Positions 17,274-25,502 of a stretch of 64,000 bases of DNA are shown piece by piece. This DNA comes from Clostridium formicaceticum (GTDB lineage Bacteria; Bacillota; Clostridia; Peptostreptococcales; Natronincolaceae): the NCBI RefSeq assembly GCF_001854185.1, contig NZ_CP017603.1, positions 2,170,001-2,234,000 on the forward strand, written 5' to 3'. Every line of letters begins with the position of its first letter. The first letter of the stretch is position 1. A program made the translations under genes and the position numbers. The notes under the pieces were generated by a model. That model did not search any database, was not told the origin of the DNA, and saw nothing but the letters and a program-made list of their open reading frames with translations.

Positions 17274-18380
17274 TTGAAACTAGAAAATAAATTAATCAAA
17301 AAAATTAATTTTAGCTTAATTATTGTTGTCTTAATGATATGTATTATAGGTATTATTATGATTGCCAGTGCCACCCATAGTTTAGGATATGAGAGATATA
17401 TTCGAACACAAATATCCTCTGTTGCTATGGGCTTCGTAGCAATTATTATTATTTTATTTGTTGACTATAGTGTATTGGCTAGATTATATATGCCAATATA
17501 TGTTTTTTCTAACTTATTATTAATGTCAGTATTGTTATTTGGAGCAGGTGCGGATAGTTGGGGAGCGAATAGGTGGATTCGAATAGGAGGCTTTCAATTT
17601 CAGCCGTCAGACTTTGCTAAAATTGGTATTATTATTTGTCTTGCTAAGATGATAGATGATCATAAGGATTCCATTTACAAATTATCTACAATAGCAAAAA
17701 TACTTTTATTTGCAGGTTTGCCGATGGGTTTGATTGCTCGTCAGCCAGATTTGGGGACAACGATGGCTTTTGGTTTCTTTACTTTGGGGATGATTTTTAT
17801 AGCAGGACTAAAATACAAGCATATTTTTATTACAGCCATAATTGGTATGTTTAGCGTTCCTCTTGCATGGCTTACCTTTTTGAAGCCTTATCAGAAGGAT
17901 AGAATATTGACCTTTTTAAATCCTGATTTAGACCCTATGGGTAAGGGATATCATGCGATACAATCTAGAATGGCAGTAGGAAATGGTATGATTTTTGGTA
18001 AGGGCTTATTTCGTGGTACGCAAAGTCAGTTTGGCTTTCTCCCGGAAAAACATACGGACTTTATTTTTTCTGTACTGGCAGAAGAGTTAGGATTTTTAGG
18101 GGTATCGGTGCTAATCATACTATATATCATTATGTTGATAAAATGTGTTAATATAGCAAGAGATGCCAAAGATGACTTTGGTGCATATATTGTTACTGGG
18201 GTTACTTTTATGTTGGCATTTCATATTTTTTCTAATATAGGGATGACGATAGGTCTTATGCCGGTTACGGGTAAGCCACTGCCCTTTGTCAGCTATGGTG
18301 GAACCTTTATGCTTTCTAATATGATGGCGTTGGGACTGGTATTAAATGTAAATATGCGAAGGGATAAAATTAATTTTTAA
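17274..18380 (+). CDS. rodA: RodA/FtsW/SpoVE-family peptidoglycan polymerase
   Basis: SEDS-family glycosyltransferase that polymerises lipid II, working with a class B penicillin-binding protein. 368 residues with about ten membrane helices. Motifs: GFQFQPSDFAKIGIII, RQPDLGTTMAFGF, and the final GKPLPFVSYGGTFMLSN signature. The start is TTG 17274 with GGGGG (17259-17263) about 10 bases upstream; the product then begins MKLENKLIKKINF. Length and position (not in a division cluster) favour RodA over FtsW; a sporulation SEDS protein cannot be ruled out. Confidence 0.85.
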   Translation: MKLENKLIKKINFSLIIVVLMICIIGIIMIASATHSLGYERYIRTQISSVAMGFVAIIIILFVDYSVLARLYMPIYVFSNLLLMSVLLFGAGADSWGANRWIRIGGFQFQPSDFAKIGIIICLAKMIDDHKDSIYKLSTIAKILLFAGLPMGLIARQPDLGTTMAFGFFTLGMIFIAGLKYKHIFITAIIGMFSVPLAWLTFLKPYQKDRILTFLNPDLDPMGKGYHAIQSRMAVGNGMIFGKGLFRGTQSQFGFLPEKHTDFIFSVLAEELGFLGVSVLIILYIIMLIKCVNIARDAKDDFGAYIVTGVTFMLAFHIFSNIGMTIGLMPVTGKPLPFVSYGGTFMLSNMMALGLVLNVNMRRDKINF

Positions 18381-18421
18381 ACATATATTTTTATATATAA
18401 TTTAAGGAATAATAGATAAGG

Positions 18422-18535
18422 AGGTGGTGGAAATGGATTCTATTCCCGATGGGAGTCAGAAACCTTTAGCAAGGAGTAAAAAGACAGAGATTAGAGAAGG
18501 GTTTTCCACCACCTTAGGTGCAAAAACTTCTCTAA
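18422..18535 (+). ncRNA. Structured leader RNA before mgtE, with two competing stems
   Basis: Two strong pairings can be seen. Stem A: 18422-18433 (AGGTGGTGGAAA) with 18503-18514, 12 bp. Stem B: 18491-18499 (TTAGAGAAG) with 18527-18535, 9 bp. B starts inside A and ends outside it, so the two exclude each other or form a pseudoknot. Stem B ends 5 bases before the mgtE ribosome site (GAGAGG 18541-18546), a suitable place for control of translation. The known Mg2+ M-box consensus is not recognisable. Regulation by Mg2+ is inference from the gene downstream. Confidence 0.45.
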
Positions 18536-18540
18536 AATAG
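18433..18540 (+). CDS. Possible 35-residue upstream ORF in the mgtE leader
   Basis: ATG 18433 to TAG 18540, preceded by GGAGGTGGTGG, an acceptable ribosome site. The product begins MDSIPDGSQKPLARSKKTE and ends AKTSLK; it is soluble and basic and resembles nothing I know. It ends 13 bases before mgtE. It lies wholly within the region able to form the two competing stems, so ribosome passage could choose between them, as in leader-peptide control of Mg2+ transporter genes in other bacteria. It may equally be chance. Confidence 0.3.
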   Translation: MDSIPDGSQKPLARSKKTEIREGFSTTLGAKTSLK

Positions 18541-18553
18541 GAGAGGTGAAAAA

Positions 18554-19888
18554 ATGCATGAAAAAATTTTAGAATTAATTGAACGAAAAAAGTTTGCTGT
18601 ACTTAAAGAAGAGTTAAAAGAGATGAGGGCTGTTGATGTAGCAGAAATTTTTGATGAAATAGATAAAAAAAATAGTGTAATTTTGTTCCGTTTATTAACA
18701 AAAGATGATGCTGCAGAAATTTTTTCCTATTTATCCACACAGCAGAGGAAAGATATTGTCAGTGCTATTCATGAAACACAGTTGAAAGAAATCATTGAGG
18801 AACTATACTTCGACGATATGATTGACTTCTTAGAAGAAATGCCTGCAAACTTTATAAAAAGGATTTTAACTTCTGCTACAGAGGAAGAGAGAAAGTTAAT
18901 CAATCAGTTTTTAAGGTATCCTGAAAATTCTGCAGGTAGCTTAATGACGATTGAATATGTTGATTTAAAAAAAGAAATGACAGTAAAGGAAGCTTTAGGA
19001 CATATTAAAAAAACAGGTGTAGATAAGGAAACAATTTATACTTGTTATGTGCTTAATGAAAAAAGAAAGCTAGAGGGAATTGTATCCTTAAGAAAACTAG
19101 TGCTTTTAGAAGATGATTTATTGATTGCTGATGTGATGAATGAAGATTTTATTTCTACAAAAACCTTAGACGATCAAGAAGAGATTGCTGTTCTTTTTAA
19201 GAAATATGATTTATTAACTTTACCAGTTGTGGATAAAGAAAACAGGCTAGTAGGAATTATAACCATAGATGATATTATGGATGTTATTGATCAGGAAAAT
19301 ACAGAAGACTTTCAAAAAATGGCGGCGATGGAACCCACTGAAGAAGAATATCTAGATGCGGGGGTTTTTTCCTTAGCCCGTAGAAGAATTTTTTGGCTGC
19401 TTTTATTAATGGTTTCAGCCACCTTTACAGAAGGAATTATCGGCCGTTTTGAAGATGTATTGCAGGCAGTAGCCATTTTGGCAGCTTCCATTCCAATGTT
19501 AATGGATACAGCAGGTAATGCTGGTTCTCAGTCTTCTACCTTAATTATTAGGGGAATGGCCCTAGGAGAAATAGAGCTAGGAGATTATCTCAAGGTCTTT
19601 TGGAGAGAATTTCGAGTAAGTTTAGTGGTAGGCGTGTTTTTGGGAACCTTCAATTTTGTAAGGATGTTACTGCTTGTAAAAGCAGGTTTAAATATTGCTA
19701 TTACTGTATCAAGTACATTGGTATTAACGATTATGATGGCTAAAATTGTTGGAGGAACGCTACCTATATTAGCAAAGAAAATGAAGCTAGACCCTGCTAT
19801 TATGGCTGGCCCTATGATTACCACGATTGTAGATGCTCTAGCATTGATTGTATACTTTAATATAGCTACGCTATTGTTAGGTTTATAA
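18554..19888 (+). CDS. mgtE: Magnesium transporter MgtE
   Basis: 444 residues. Domain order: N-terminal superhelical MgtE_N domain (residues about 15-120; DVAEIFDEIDKK, LDDMIDFLEEMP-type repeats), two CBS domains (about 130-250; sensing Mg2+), a connecting helix, then five membrane helices (about 275-444) with the pore segment MLMDTAGNAGSQSSTLIIRG. MgtE is a Mg2+ channel gated by cytosolic Mg2+ through its N and CBS domains. RBS GAGAGG at 18541-18546. Control at RNA level is suggested by the leader just upstream. Ends with a terminator. Confidence 0.95.
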   Translation: MHEKILELIERKKFAVLKEELKEMRAVDVAEIFDEIDKKNSVILFRLLTKDDAAEIFSYLSTQQRKDIVSAIHETQLKEIIEELYFDDMIDFLEEMPANFIKRILTSATEEERKLINQFLRYPENSAGSLMTIEYVDLKKEMTVKEALGHIKKTGVDKETIYTCYVLNEKRKLEGIVSLRKLVLLEDDLLIADVMNEDFISTKTLDDQEEIAVLFKKYDLLTLPVVDKENRLVGIITIDDIMDVIDQENTEDFQKMAAMEPTEEEYLDAGVFSLARRRIFWLLLLMVSATFTEGIIGRFEDVLQAVAILAASIPMLMDTAGNAGSQSSTLIIRGMALGEIELGDYLKVFWREFRVSLVVGVFLGTFNFVRMLLLVKAGLNIAITVSSTLVLTIMMAKIVGGTLPILAKKMKLDPAIMAGPMITTIVDALALIVYFNIATLLLGL

Positions 19889-19936
19889 ATACGGTCTTTA
19901 GACTGTTGAAAATCTTATATCTTCTTTATAGTTAAA

Positions 19937-19990
19937 GAAACCAGCACCCTTACGTATTTTTCTATACGCTACGGTGACTGGTTTTTTTGC
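19937..19990 (+). terminator. Terminator after mgtE
   Basis: AAACCAG and CACC in the 5' arm (from 19938) pair with GGTG and CTGGTTT in the 3' arm, followed by TTTTTT. A second small hairpin AAGCC/GGCTT with T tract follows at about 20004-20030. Confidence 0.75.
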
Positions 19991-20097
19991 GTCTTGAATT
20001 TAGAAGCCTCTAAGCGGCTTTTATTTTTTTTGGATAATTTAAGATACTTCAGATAAAAATAATAGTACTTTAATGAAAATAGTAAAGGAGGTAAAAA

Positions 20098-20781
20098 ATG
20101 AAAAGGAAAATAGTAATTCCTTTATTGCTTACGTTGTCTATTCTATGCATGATTACATTGTTATTTGAAGAAACTTATGCACAAAACTTATACTGGGGTT
20201 CGAGTGGAAATGAAGTTACAGAACTACAAAATCGGTTAACAAGGTGGGGATATTATGATGGTCCTATCAGCGGTACCTATGGACCTCAGACCTATGAAGC
20301 AGTTCGCTTGTTTCAACAGCGTAATGGATTGGTGGTTGATGGGGTTGTAGGGCCTCAAACAAGGGCGGCGCTTGGTATGCCTACTCAAGCCGCGGCACCC
20401 ACCACACCAGTCAGTAGGGGTGTATCTAGAAGTGATGATGTACATCTACTAGCTAGAACCATTCATGCAGAATCTAAAGGAGAGCCCTATGAAGGACAGG
20501 TAGCCGTAGGAGCAGTTATACTAAATCGCGTGAGAAGTGCTGATTTTCCGAATACACTTGCTGGCGTTGTTTATCAACCCTGCGCTTTTGAGCCGGTAAA
20601 ACGAGGAACCATTAATGAGGCACCAAATGATTCAGCTTATAGGGCAGCAAGAGATGCCTTAAATGGTTGGGACCCAACAGGAGGGGCATTATACTTTTGG
20701 AATCCAGGTACAGCCACTAGCCCATGGATATGGACAAGAACCATTACCTTAAGGATTGGAAGACATGTATTTGGCAATTAA
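20098..20781 (+). CDS. sleB: Spore cortex-lytic enzyme SleB
   Basis: Lytic transglycosylase stored in the dormant spore that opens cortex peptidoglycan (muramic-delta-lactam sites) at germination. 227 residues: signal peptide (IPLLLTLSILCMITLLFEETYAQ region, residues 1-28), a peptidoglycan-binding_1 repeat (about 35-95; GNEVTELQNRL, GPQTYEAVRLFQQRNG, DGVVGPQTRAALG), a short Pro/Ala linker, and the Hydrolase_2 catalytic domain with ARTIHAESKGEPYEGQVAVG holding the catalytic Glu, and YQPCAFEPV. RBS AAAGGAGG. Followed after 14 bases by ypeB, the usual partner. Confidence 0.96.
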   Translation: MKRKIVIPLLLTLSILCMITLLFEETYAQNLYWGSSGNEVTELQNRLTRWGYYDGPISGTYGPQTYEAVRLFQQRNGLVVDGVVGPQTRAALGMPTQAAAPTTPVSRGVSRSDDVHLLARTIHAESKGEPYEGQVAVGAVILNRVRSADFPNTLAGVVYQPCAFEPVKRGTINEAPNDSAYRAARDALNGWDPTGGALYFWNPGTATSPWIWTRTITLRIGRHVFGN

Positions 20782-20795
20782 AAAGGAGTGATAGA

Positions 20796-22142
20796 ATGAG
20801 AAGATATATACTTCCCAGCATATTGGCAGTAGCTTTAGTAGCCACTGGAATTTGGGGCTATTATCAATATAATGAAAGAAATGATTATCATACATACTTA
20901 GATATACAGTTTCAAAGACAGTTTTATGATTTAATAGGCCATGTAGAAAATGCTCAAGTAGACTTAGCAAAGGCTATGGTATCAGGAGGAAGCAAAGATA
21001 TTGTTAAACACTTAAATGATACTGTTTTTCAATCCTACATGGCGCAAGAAAAACTAACGCAATTGCCTTTGGACCATGGAGCGATTCGTAGAACAGAAAA
21101 TTTTTTAAATCAACTAGGAGATTATTGTACTGCAATGGTCAACAAAAGCTTAGAGGGGATTATTCTAGATGAAGAAGAAGTAAATACCCTTACAGAACTT
21201 CATAGCTATGCCAATTTGTTGTCGCAGCAATTGATAGAATTACAGCAGAATATCGCAGCAGGTGGTATAAACTTTGGCGATTTAAGAAGAGAAGGAAATC
21301 GAGATTTAGCTCAATTAAGCGATAGAATGGAAAAATTTCAGTTAATTAATTTTGAAGAAAGAATGCAGGATTATCCAGAACTTATTTATGATGGACCCTT
21401 CTCAGAACACTTGAAGGATGTACAGCCTCGTATGAAGGGTGAAACCATTGATGAAAATCAAGCCATACAAGTTGTACAGGAGAGTTTTAGAGAAGAGAGT
21501 GTAAGAGATATAGAAGTAACAGGAGAAATTGAAAACACCTCTATTCCAGCTTATTACTTAAGGGGTACGAGAAACGGCAATAATGGTCAAGATGTTTCAG
21601 TAGCTGTAAGTAAAACAGGAGGAAAAGTGCTTTGGTACTTAAATCCTAGAGAAATTGGAGAAAGTACCTTAGATAGAGAAGAGGCAATGAAAAGGGCAGA
21701 AGAGTTTTTAGTCAATAAAGGCTATGAAAATATGGTAGCTACTTATACTACAAACTATGAAGGTCAAAGTGTTATGAATTTTGCCTACAAGCAGGATGAT
21801 GTAATTGTTTATACAGATTTAATCAAGGTAAAAGTTGCACTAGATGATGGAGAGATTATAGGCTTAGAAACCGAAGGTTTCCTAATCAATCATCATGAGA
21901 GAGACATAGAAGAGCCTGAGATATCAGAGGAAGAAGCAAGGGAAAGACTATCCAGTGGTGTTGAAATAGAAAATACAAGATTAGCCATTATTCCTACTGC
22001 TGGAAAAAAAGAAATTTTATGCTATGAATTTAAAGTAAGATTTGGCGAAGATCACTATCTAGTGTATATTGATGCGAATAAAGGTGAACAAAGGCAGGTA
22101 CTATTAATGATTGAACAAGAGGATGGTACATTAGTCATGTAA
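20796..22142 (+). CDS. ypeB: Germination protein YpeB
   Basis: 448 residues from ATG 20796 (AAAAGGAG at 20782-20789). YpeB is required for the assembly and stability of SleB in the spore and is degraded during germination. One N-terminal membrane helix (YILPSILAVALVATGIWGYY), an all-helical region to about residue 200, then PepSY-like repeats (about 210-440; DENQAIQVVQESF, DREEAMKRAEEFLVNKG, SEEEARERLSSGV) that mark the family. Co-transcribed with sleB in the standard order, both under forespore control in related species. Confidence 0.95.
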   Translation: MRRYILPSILAVALVATGIWGYYQYNERNDYHTYLDIQFQRQFYDLIGHVENAQVDLAKAMVSGGSKDIVKHLNDTVFQSYMAQEKLTQLPLDHGAIRRTENFLNQLGDYCTAMVNKSLEGIILDEEEVNTLTELHSYANLLSQQLIELQQNIAAGGINFGDLRREGNRDLAQLSDRMEKFQLINFEERMQDYPELIYDGPFSEHLKDVQPRMKGETIDENQAIQVVQESFREESVRDIEVTGEIENTSIPAYYLRGTRNGNNGQDVSVAVSKTGGKVLWYLNPREIGESTLDREEAMKRAEEFLVNKGYENMVATYTTNYEGQSVMNFAYKQDDVIVYTDLIKVKVALDDGEIIGLETEGFLINHHERDIEEPEISEEEARERLSSGVEIENTRLAIIPTAGKKEILCYEFKVRFGEDHYLVYIDANKGEQRQVLLMIEQEDGTLVM

Positions 22143-22206
22143 AAAGTTTTGCTAGATTGCACTTGAATTTTAAATATAACTTGTGTAAAATAAAATAAAT
22201 TAATTT

Positions 22207-22239
22207 AAACTTAAAGTTAAACTTAAAGTTAAACTTTAA
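22207..22239. repeat. Tandem 12-base repeats AAACTTAAAGTT
   Basis: Two exact copies (22207-22218 and 22219-22230) and most of a third, about 45 bases ahead of the FAH-family gene. The core ACTTAAAGT recurs as a palindrome at 24755-24781 ahead of another gene. Could be an operator array; could be low-complexity AT sequence. Confidence 0.5.
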
Positions 22240-22282
22240 TAAAATAGTGACTTCAAGTAGAATTCAATTAAGGGGGAAAAAA

Positions 22283-23173
22283 ATGCATTTTATAACTTAT
22301 GTAAGAGAAGGTATTGAAGAAATAGGATTATTTAGTGAGGATAGAAATAAAGTTATTGCCTTAAGGGATGTTTTAGGAAAAGATATTCCTGCCAATATGA
22401 TAGACTTTATTAGCTATTGCAATGAGAATATTATAGGAGAAATAAAAGGGAACTTAGAAAACAAAAATAACAAAGAAGAACTTTTTGTAGATGTAAAAGA
22501 TGTAAAAATTTGTGCGCCAATTCCCTATCCAAGAAGAAATGTAATATGTCTTGGACTGAATTATAAAGACCATGCAGATGAATTAAAGGATAGTATGGCA
22601 GCAAAAATACCAGAAGTTCCTGTTTATTTTGGGAAAATGGCTTCTTACATTATTGGTCCAGAGGATGAAGTAAATAGTCATCCTGGTGTTACAGAGGCAA
22701 TTGACTATGAAGTGGAGTTAGCGGTGATTATAGGCAAAGAAGGTAGTAATATATCTCCCGAAGATGTAGAGGAATATATATTTGGTTATAGCATTTTAAA
22801 TGACTTTTCTGCAAGAGATTTGCAACAAAAGCATACGCAATGGATAAAAGGCAAGAGCTTAGATACTTTTACAGCTATGGGACCTTGTATTTTACATAAA
22901 AGTTTAGCGCCATTGCCTATTGAACTAAATCTTTCCTGCAAGGTAAATGGTGAACTAAGACAGAATTCTAATACACGTAACCTAATATTCGATATTCCTT
23001 ATATTATTAGTGATTTATCTAAGGGGATGACCTTAAAACCTGGAGATATTATTGCTACAGGAACGCCTGCTGGTGTAGGAATGGGTTTTCAGCCTCCTAA
23101 ACTTATAAAATCTGGAGATGTTGTAACTTGTAGTATTGAAAAAATAGGGGAATTAACCAATAGATTAAAGTAA
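22283..23173 (+). CDS. Fumarylacetoacetate hydrolase (FAH) family protein
   Basis: 296 residues from ATG 22283 (AGGGGG at 22271-22276). Domain: N-terminal variable part (1-75), then the FAH catalytic domain starting PYPRRNVICLGLNYKDHADE. Metal ligands in the EVELAVIIGKEG segment, FGYSILNDFSARDLQ, and the end PGDIIATGTPAGVG are all present. The family includes 2-keto-4-pentenoate hydratases, acylpyruvases and oxaloacetate decarboxylases acting on beta-dicarbonyl compounds with Mg2+. The exact substrate cannot be told. Single gene with its own terminator. Confidence 0.9.
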   Translation: MHFITYVREGIEEIGLFSEDRNKVIALRDVLGKDIPANMIDFISYCNENIIGEIKGNLENKNNKEELFVDVKDVKICAPIPYPRRNVICLGLNYKDHADELKDSMAAKIPEVPVYFGKMASYIIGPEDEVNSHPGVTEAIDYEVELAVIIGKEGSNISPEDVEEYIFGYSILNDFSARDLQQKHTQWIKGKSLDTFTAMGPCILHKSLAPLPIELNLSCKVNGELRQNSNTRNLIFDIPYIISDLSKGMTLKPGDIIATGTPAGVGMGFQPPKLIKSGDVVTCSIEKIGELTNRLK

Positions 23174-23200
23174 AAAGGCGGCCTAGGCCGCTTTTTTTGT
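23172..23200 (+). terminator. Terminator after the FAH gene
   Basis: GC-rich stem around GGCGGCC-TA-GGCCGC, followed by TTTTTTT. Confidence 0.9.
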
Positions 23201-23339
23201 GCAATTTAAATTTCAAATAAAATAAAAAAATGACGCCTAATTTGCGTTTTTTTGTTCAAAAAGTTATACTAATATATAAGGTGTATAAAAAATTGTAAAA
23301 ATCACACTATTATATAATAGAATAAGAGGAGGTTTGAGA

Positions 23340-24596
23340 ATGGACAATGAAAAAAGACAGATTTCTTTGCAAAGAGCAGCTGAACTAAAAAGCAGGATTG
23401 ATGATTACTTAGAAGAAAGAAAAAAAATTCCTAAGGGATTAGAACTGGCGGATACATTAGAAGCCAGAAAGAAAAAAATACTTCAAGTTTTAGGTGGCAG
23501 TGAAGAAGAATGGCAGGATTATCAGTGGCAGTTGAAAAATAGAATTTCTGACGTAGATACTTTAAATAAAATTATCGATTTAACGGAAGAAGAGAGGGAA
23601 CAAATCCAAGAGGTGGCTACGAAGTTTAGATGGGCTATTTCTCCTTACTATCTAAGCTTGATTAATCCACAGGATAAGTTTGATCCTATCAGATTAATGG
23701 CTATTCCTGCTTATAAAGAATTAGAAGATAATTGCAATGAATTTGACCCTATGGGAGAGGAATATACAAACCCTGCAGGTAGTATAACAAGACGATACCC
23801 CGATAGATTGATTATTAATGTTACCAATGAGTGTGCAATGTATTGCAGACATTGTCAAAGAAGGAGAAATATTGGAGAAGAGGATATCGGCACGCCTAGA
23901 TCTGTGATTCAAGAATCCATAGAGTATATAAGAGCAAATGAAGAAATAAGAGATGTTTTGGTAACAGGGGGGGACGCCTTATGCCTTACTGATGAAACCT
24001 TAGAATGGATTTTACGCCAGCTAAAGGAAATTCCCCATGTAGAATATATAAGACTAGGCAGTAGAACGATGGTGACCATGCCTCAGAGGGTAACAGATAA
24101 GTTTTGTGAAATGATTAAGAAATATCATCCAATTTATATCAATACTCATTTTAATCACCCAATCGAAATTACCCATGAATCAAAAGCAGCTTGCGAAAAA
24201 TTAGCAAATGCTGGCGTGCCACTTGGTAATCAAGCAGTTTTATTAAATGGTGTAAACAACAATAAATATATCATGAGAGTTCTAAATCATGAGTTATTAA
24301 AATGTCGGGTAAGACCCTATTATATTTTTCACGCTAAACATGTAGCAGGAACAACTCATTTCAATACCTCTGTTGATGACGGTCTTGAAATTATGGAGTA
24401 TCTAAGAGGATACACTTCAGGTATGGCAATTCCCACCTTCATTCTAAATGCCCCTAAGGGCCTAGGAAAAACACCTTTATTCCCAAATTATATGATTTCA
24501 AGAGGCAAAGATTATGTAACCATCAGAACCTGGGAAGGTGAAGTCATAGAGTATGAAAATCACCAGACACAAGATATTAGAGAATTACTAGACTAA
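23340..24596 (+). CDS. eam: Glutamate 2,3-aminomutase (radical SAM, KamA-like)
   Basis: 418 residues from ATG 23340 (GAGGAGG 8 bases upstream). PLP- and SAM-dependent mutase that moves the amino group of glutamate to give beta-glutamate, a compatible solute. The radical SAM triad is C165-AMY-C169-RH-C172; PLP lysine lies in PKGLGKTPL (about K377). In lysine 2,3-aminomutase two Asp residues bind the substrate side-chain amine; here they are Lys (K333 in HAKHVAG) and Asn (N370 in ILNAPKG), the published change that defines glutamate 2,3-aminomutase. This residue pattern makes KamA unlikely. Monocistronic, followed by several hairpins. Confidence 0.9.
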   Translation: MDNEKRQISLQRAAELKSRIDDYLEERKKIPKGLELADTLEARKKKILQVLGGSEEEWQDYQWQLKNRISDVDTLNKIIDLTEEEREQIQEVATKFRWAISPYYLSLINPQDKFDPIRLMAIPAYKELEDNCNEFDPMGEEYTNPAGSITRRYPDRLIINVTNECAMYCRHCQRRRNIGEEDIGTPRSVIQESIEYIRANEEIRDVLVTGGDALCLTDETLEWILRQLKEIPHVEYIRLGSRTMVTMPQRVTDKFCEMIKKYHPIYINTHFNHPIEITHESKAACEKLANAGVPLGNQAVLLNGVNNNKYIMRVLNHELLKCRVRPYYIFHAKHVAGTTHFNTSVDDGLEIMEYLRGYTSGMAIPTFILNAPKGLGKTPLFPNYMISRGKDYVTIRTWEGEVIEYENHQTQDIRELLD

Positions 24597-24598
24597 TT

Positions 24599-24695
24599 GA
24601 CTAAAGTAATGTAGAGACTACAGTTGCTTTATTTATCATATCGTTTGCAAAAGTGCAAACTAAAAAAATCCTCCATTAGGAGGATTTTTTTAGCA
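24599..24695 (+). terminator. Cluster of hairpins ending in a terminator after eam
   Basis: Three hairpins in about 95 bases: TAAAGTAATGTAG with CTAC..TTGCTTTA (24602-24631), GTTTGCA/TGCAAAC (24643-24660), and a true terminator AAATCCTCC/GGAGGATTT with a T run (24664-24692). The first two may protect the mRNA end or be remnants of repeats. Confidence 0.75.
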
Positions 24696-24754
24696 AATAA
24701 ATAAAAGTAAAACTTTAACATAAGGGAAAAAAGGTAGGAAAGAAGCTAAAAATA

Positions 24755-24781
24755 ACTTAAAGTAAAAGCTTTACTTTAAGT
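24755..24781. promoter_or_regulatory. Imperfect palindrome ACTTAAAGTAAA...TTTACTTTAAGT
   Basis: Twelve-base arms around a centre of AGC, lying about 60 bases ahead of the zinc-ribbon gene. Shares ACTTAAAGT with the tandem repeats at 22207-22239. Candidate operator; no regulator is known. Confidence 0.4.
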
Positions 24782-24843
24782 GACCATTATGAGATTTCTG
24801 AATAAAAATATATAAAGGAGAATAGAAAGGAGAGGTGATGATT

Positions 24844-25203
24844 TTGATAGATAAGTTATCGGAAGCCGTTTACCAATCTATGCATCAGATAGGAAAAAAA
24901 ACATCAGAGATTTTAGAGGTAAATAAGTTAAACTTAAGCGTTAATAAAAGAAAAAGAGAAATTGAGGAACTTTATGAAGAATTGGGAGCATATGTCTATC
25001 AATATTTGAGGCAGTATGAGCGCCTGACAAGAGAAGATGTCGATCAGTATGTGAATAAGATAGCATATTTACAAAAAGATATTGAAAGTTTAGAAAAACT
25101 GATACTAAGTGTACAAAATATCCAGCATTGTGCAAACTGTAAAGTTGAATTTGATGAAGAAATTTCCTACTGCCCTCTCTGCGGAAGATATATTAAGAAA
25201 TAG
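24844..25203 (+). CDS. Small coiled-coil protein with a C-terminal zinc ribbon
   Basis: About 119 residues. Residues 1-90 are helical with heptad-like pattern (NKRKREIEELYEELGAYVY; KIAYLQKDIESLEKLIL) and the C-terminus has two C-x2-C knuckles, HCANCKVEFDEEISYCPLCGRY, a zinc-ribbon. The start is uncertain: GGAGAGG (24829-24835) is well spaced for TTG 24844 and too close for ATG 24838. A common small-protein type in Clostridia without an assigned role. Alone between the ACTTAAAGT palindrome and a dispersed repeat. Confidence 0.7.
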   Translation: MIDKLSEAVYQSMHQIGKKTSEILEVNKLNLSVNKRKREIEELYEELGAYVYQYLRQYERLTREDVDQYVNKIAYLQKDIESLEKLILSVQNIQHCANCKVEFDEEISYCPLCGRYIKK

Positions 25204-25297
25204 TCAACTTTTAGCTTATTTAAACATTGTATTCATTTCCTGCAAATGTAATCCCTTAGTCTTTTTATCTTATTATCAAATACTTTACTGGGTTAAG

Positions 25298-25386
25298 ACC
25301 CCCACTTCTATAAGTGGGCTTTGAATCAGGTGGAGTAGAGTCTCCATCTGATTCCCCGATGTTCAGCTTTAGCTGGACGAGTTCAC
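25298..25386. repeat. IS200/IS605-end-like palindromic element, copy 2
   Basis: Starts with hairpin CCCACTT-CTAT-AAGTGGG (25301-25318), continues with the 68-base block (25319-25386) shared with 13441-13508, including ATCAGGTGGAG/CTCCATCTGAT (one G-U pair) and GATGTTCAGCTTTAGCTGG, ending GTTCAC. The first hairpin resembles that at 27723-27745, tying this family to the next one. No ORF within. Confidence 0.6.
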
Positions 25387-25502
25387 TTAGTGTGTATCTA
25401 TGATGTGATACAATTCACTAGATTTTGTGAGAAGTGTCACATATTATTCCCCCAGCCTATAGTAAAATAAACTTAAGAAAAAAAGCAAAGGAGAGGATTA
25501 GC

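Noticed and set aside
18380-18554. Known M-box Mg2+ riboswitch before mgtE
   Set aside because: The conserved M-box segments could not be found; only unassigned competing stems are visible.
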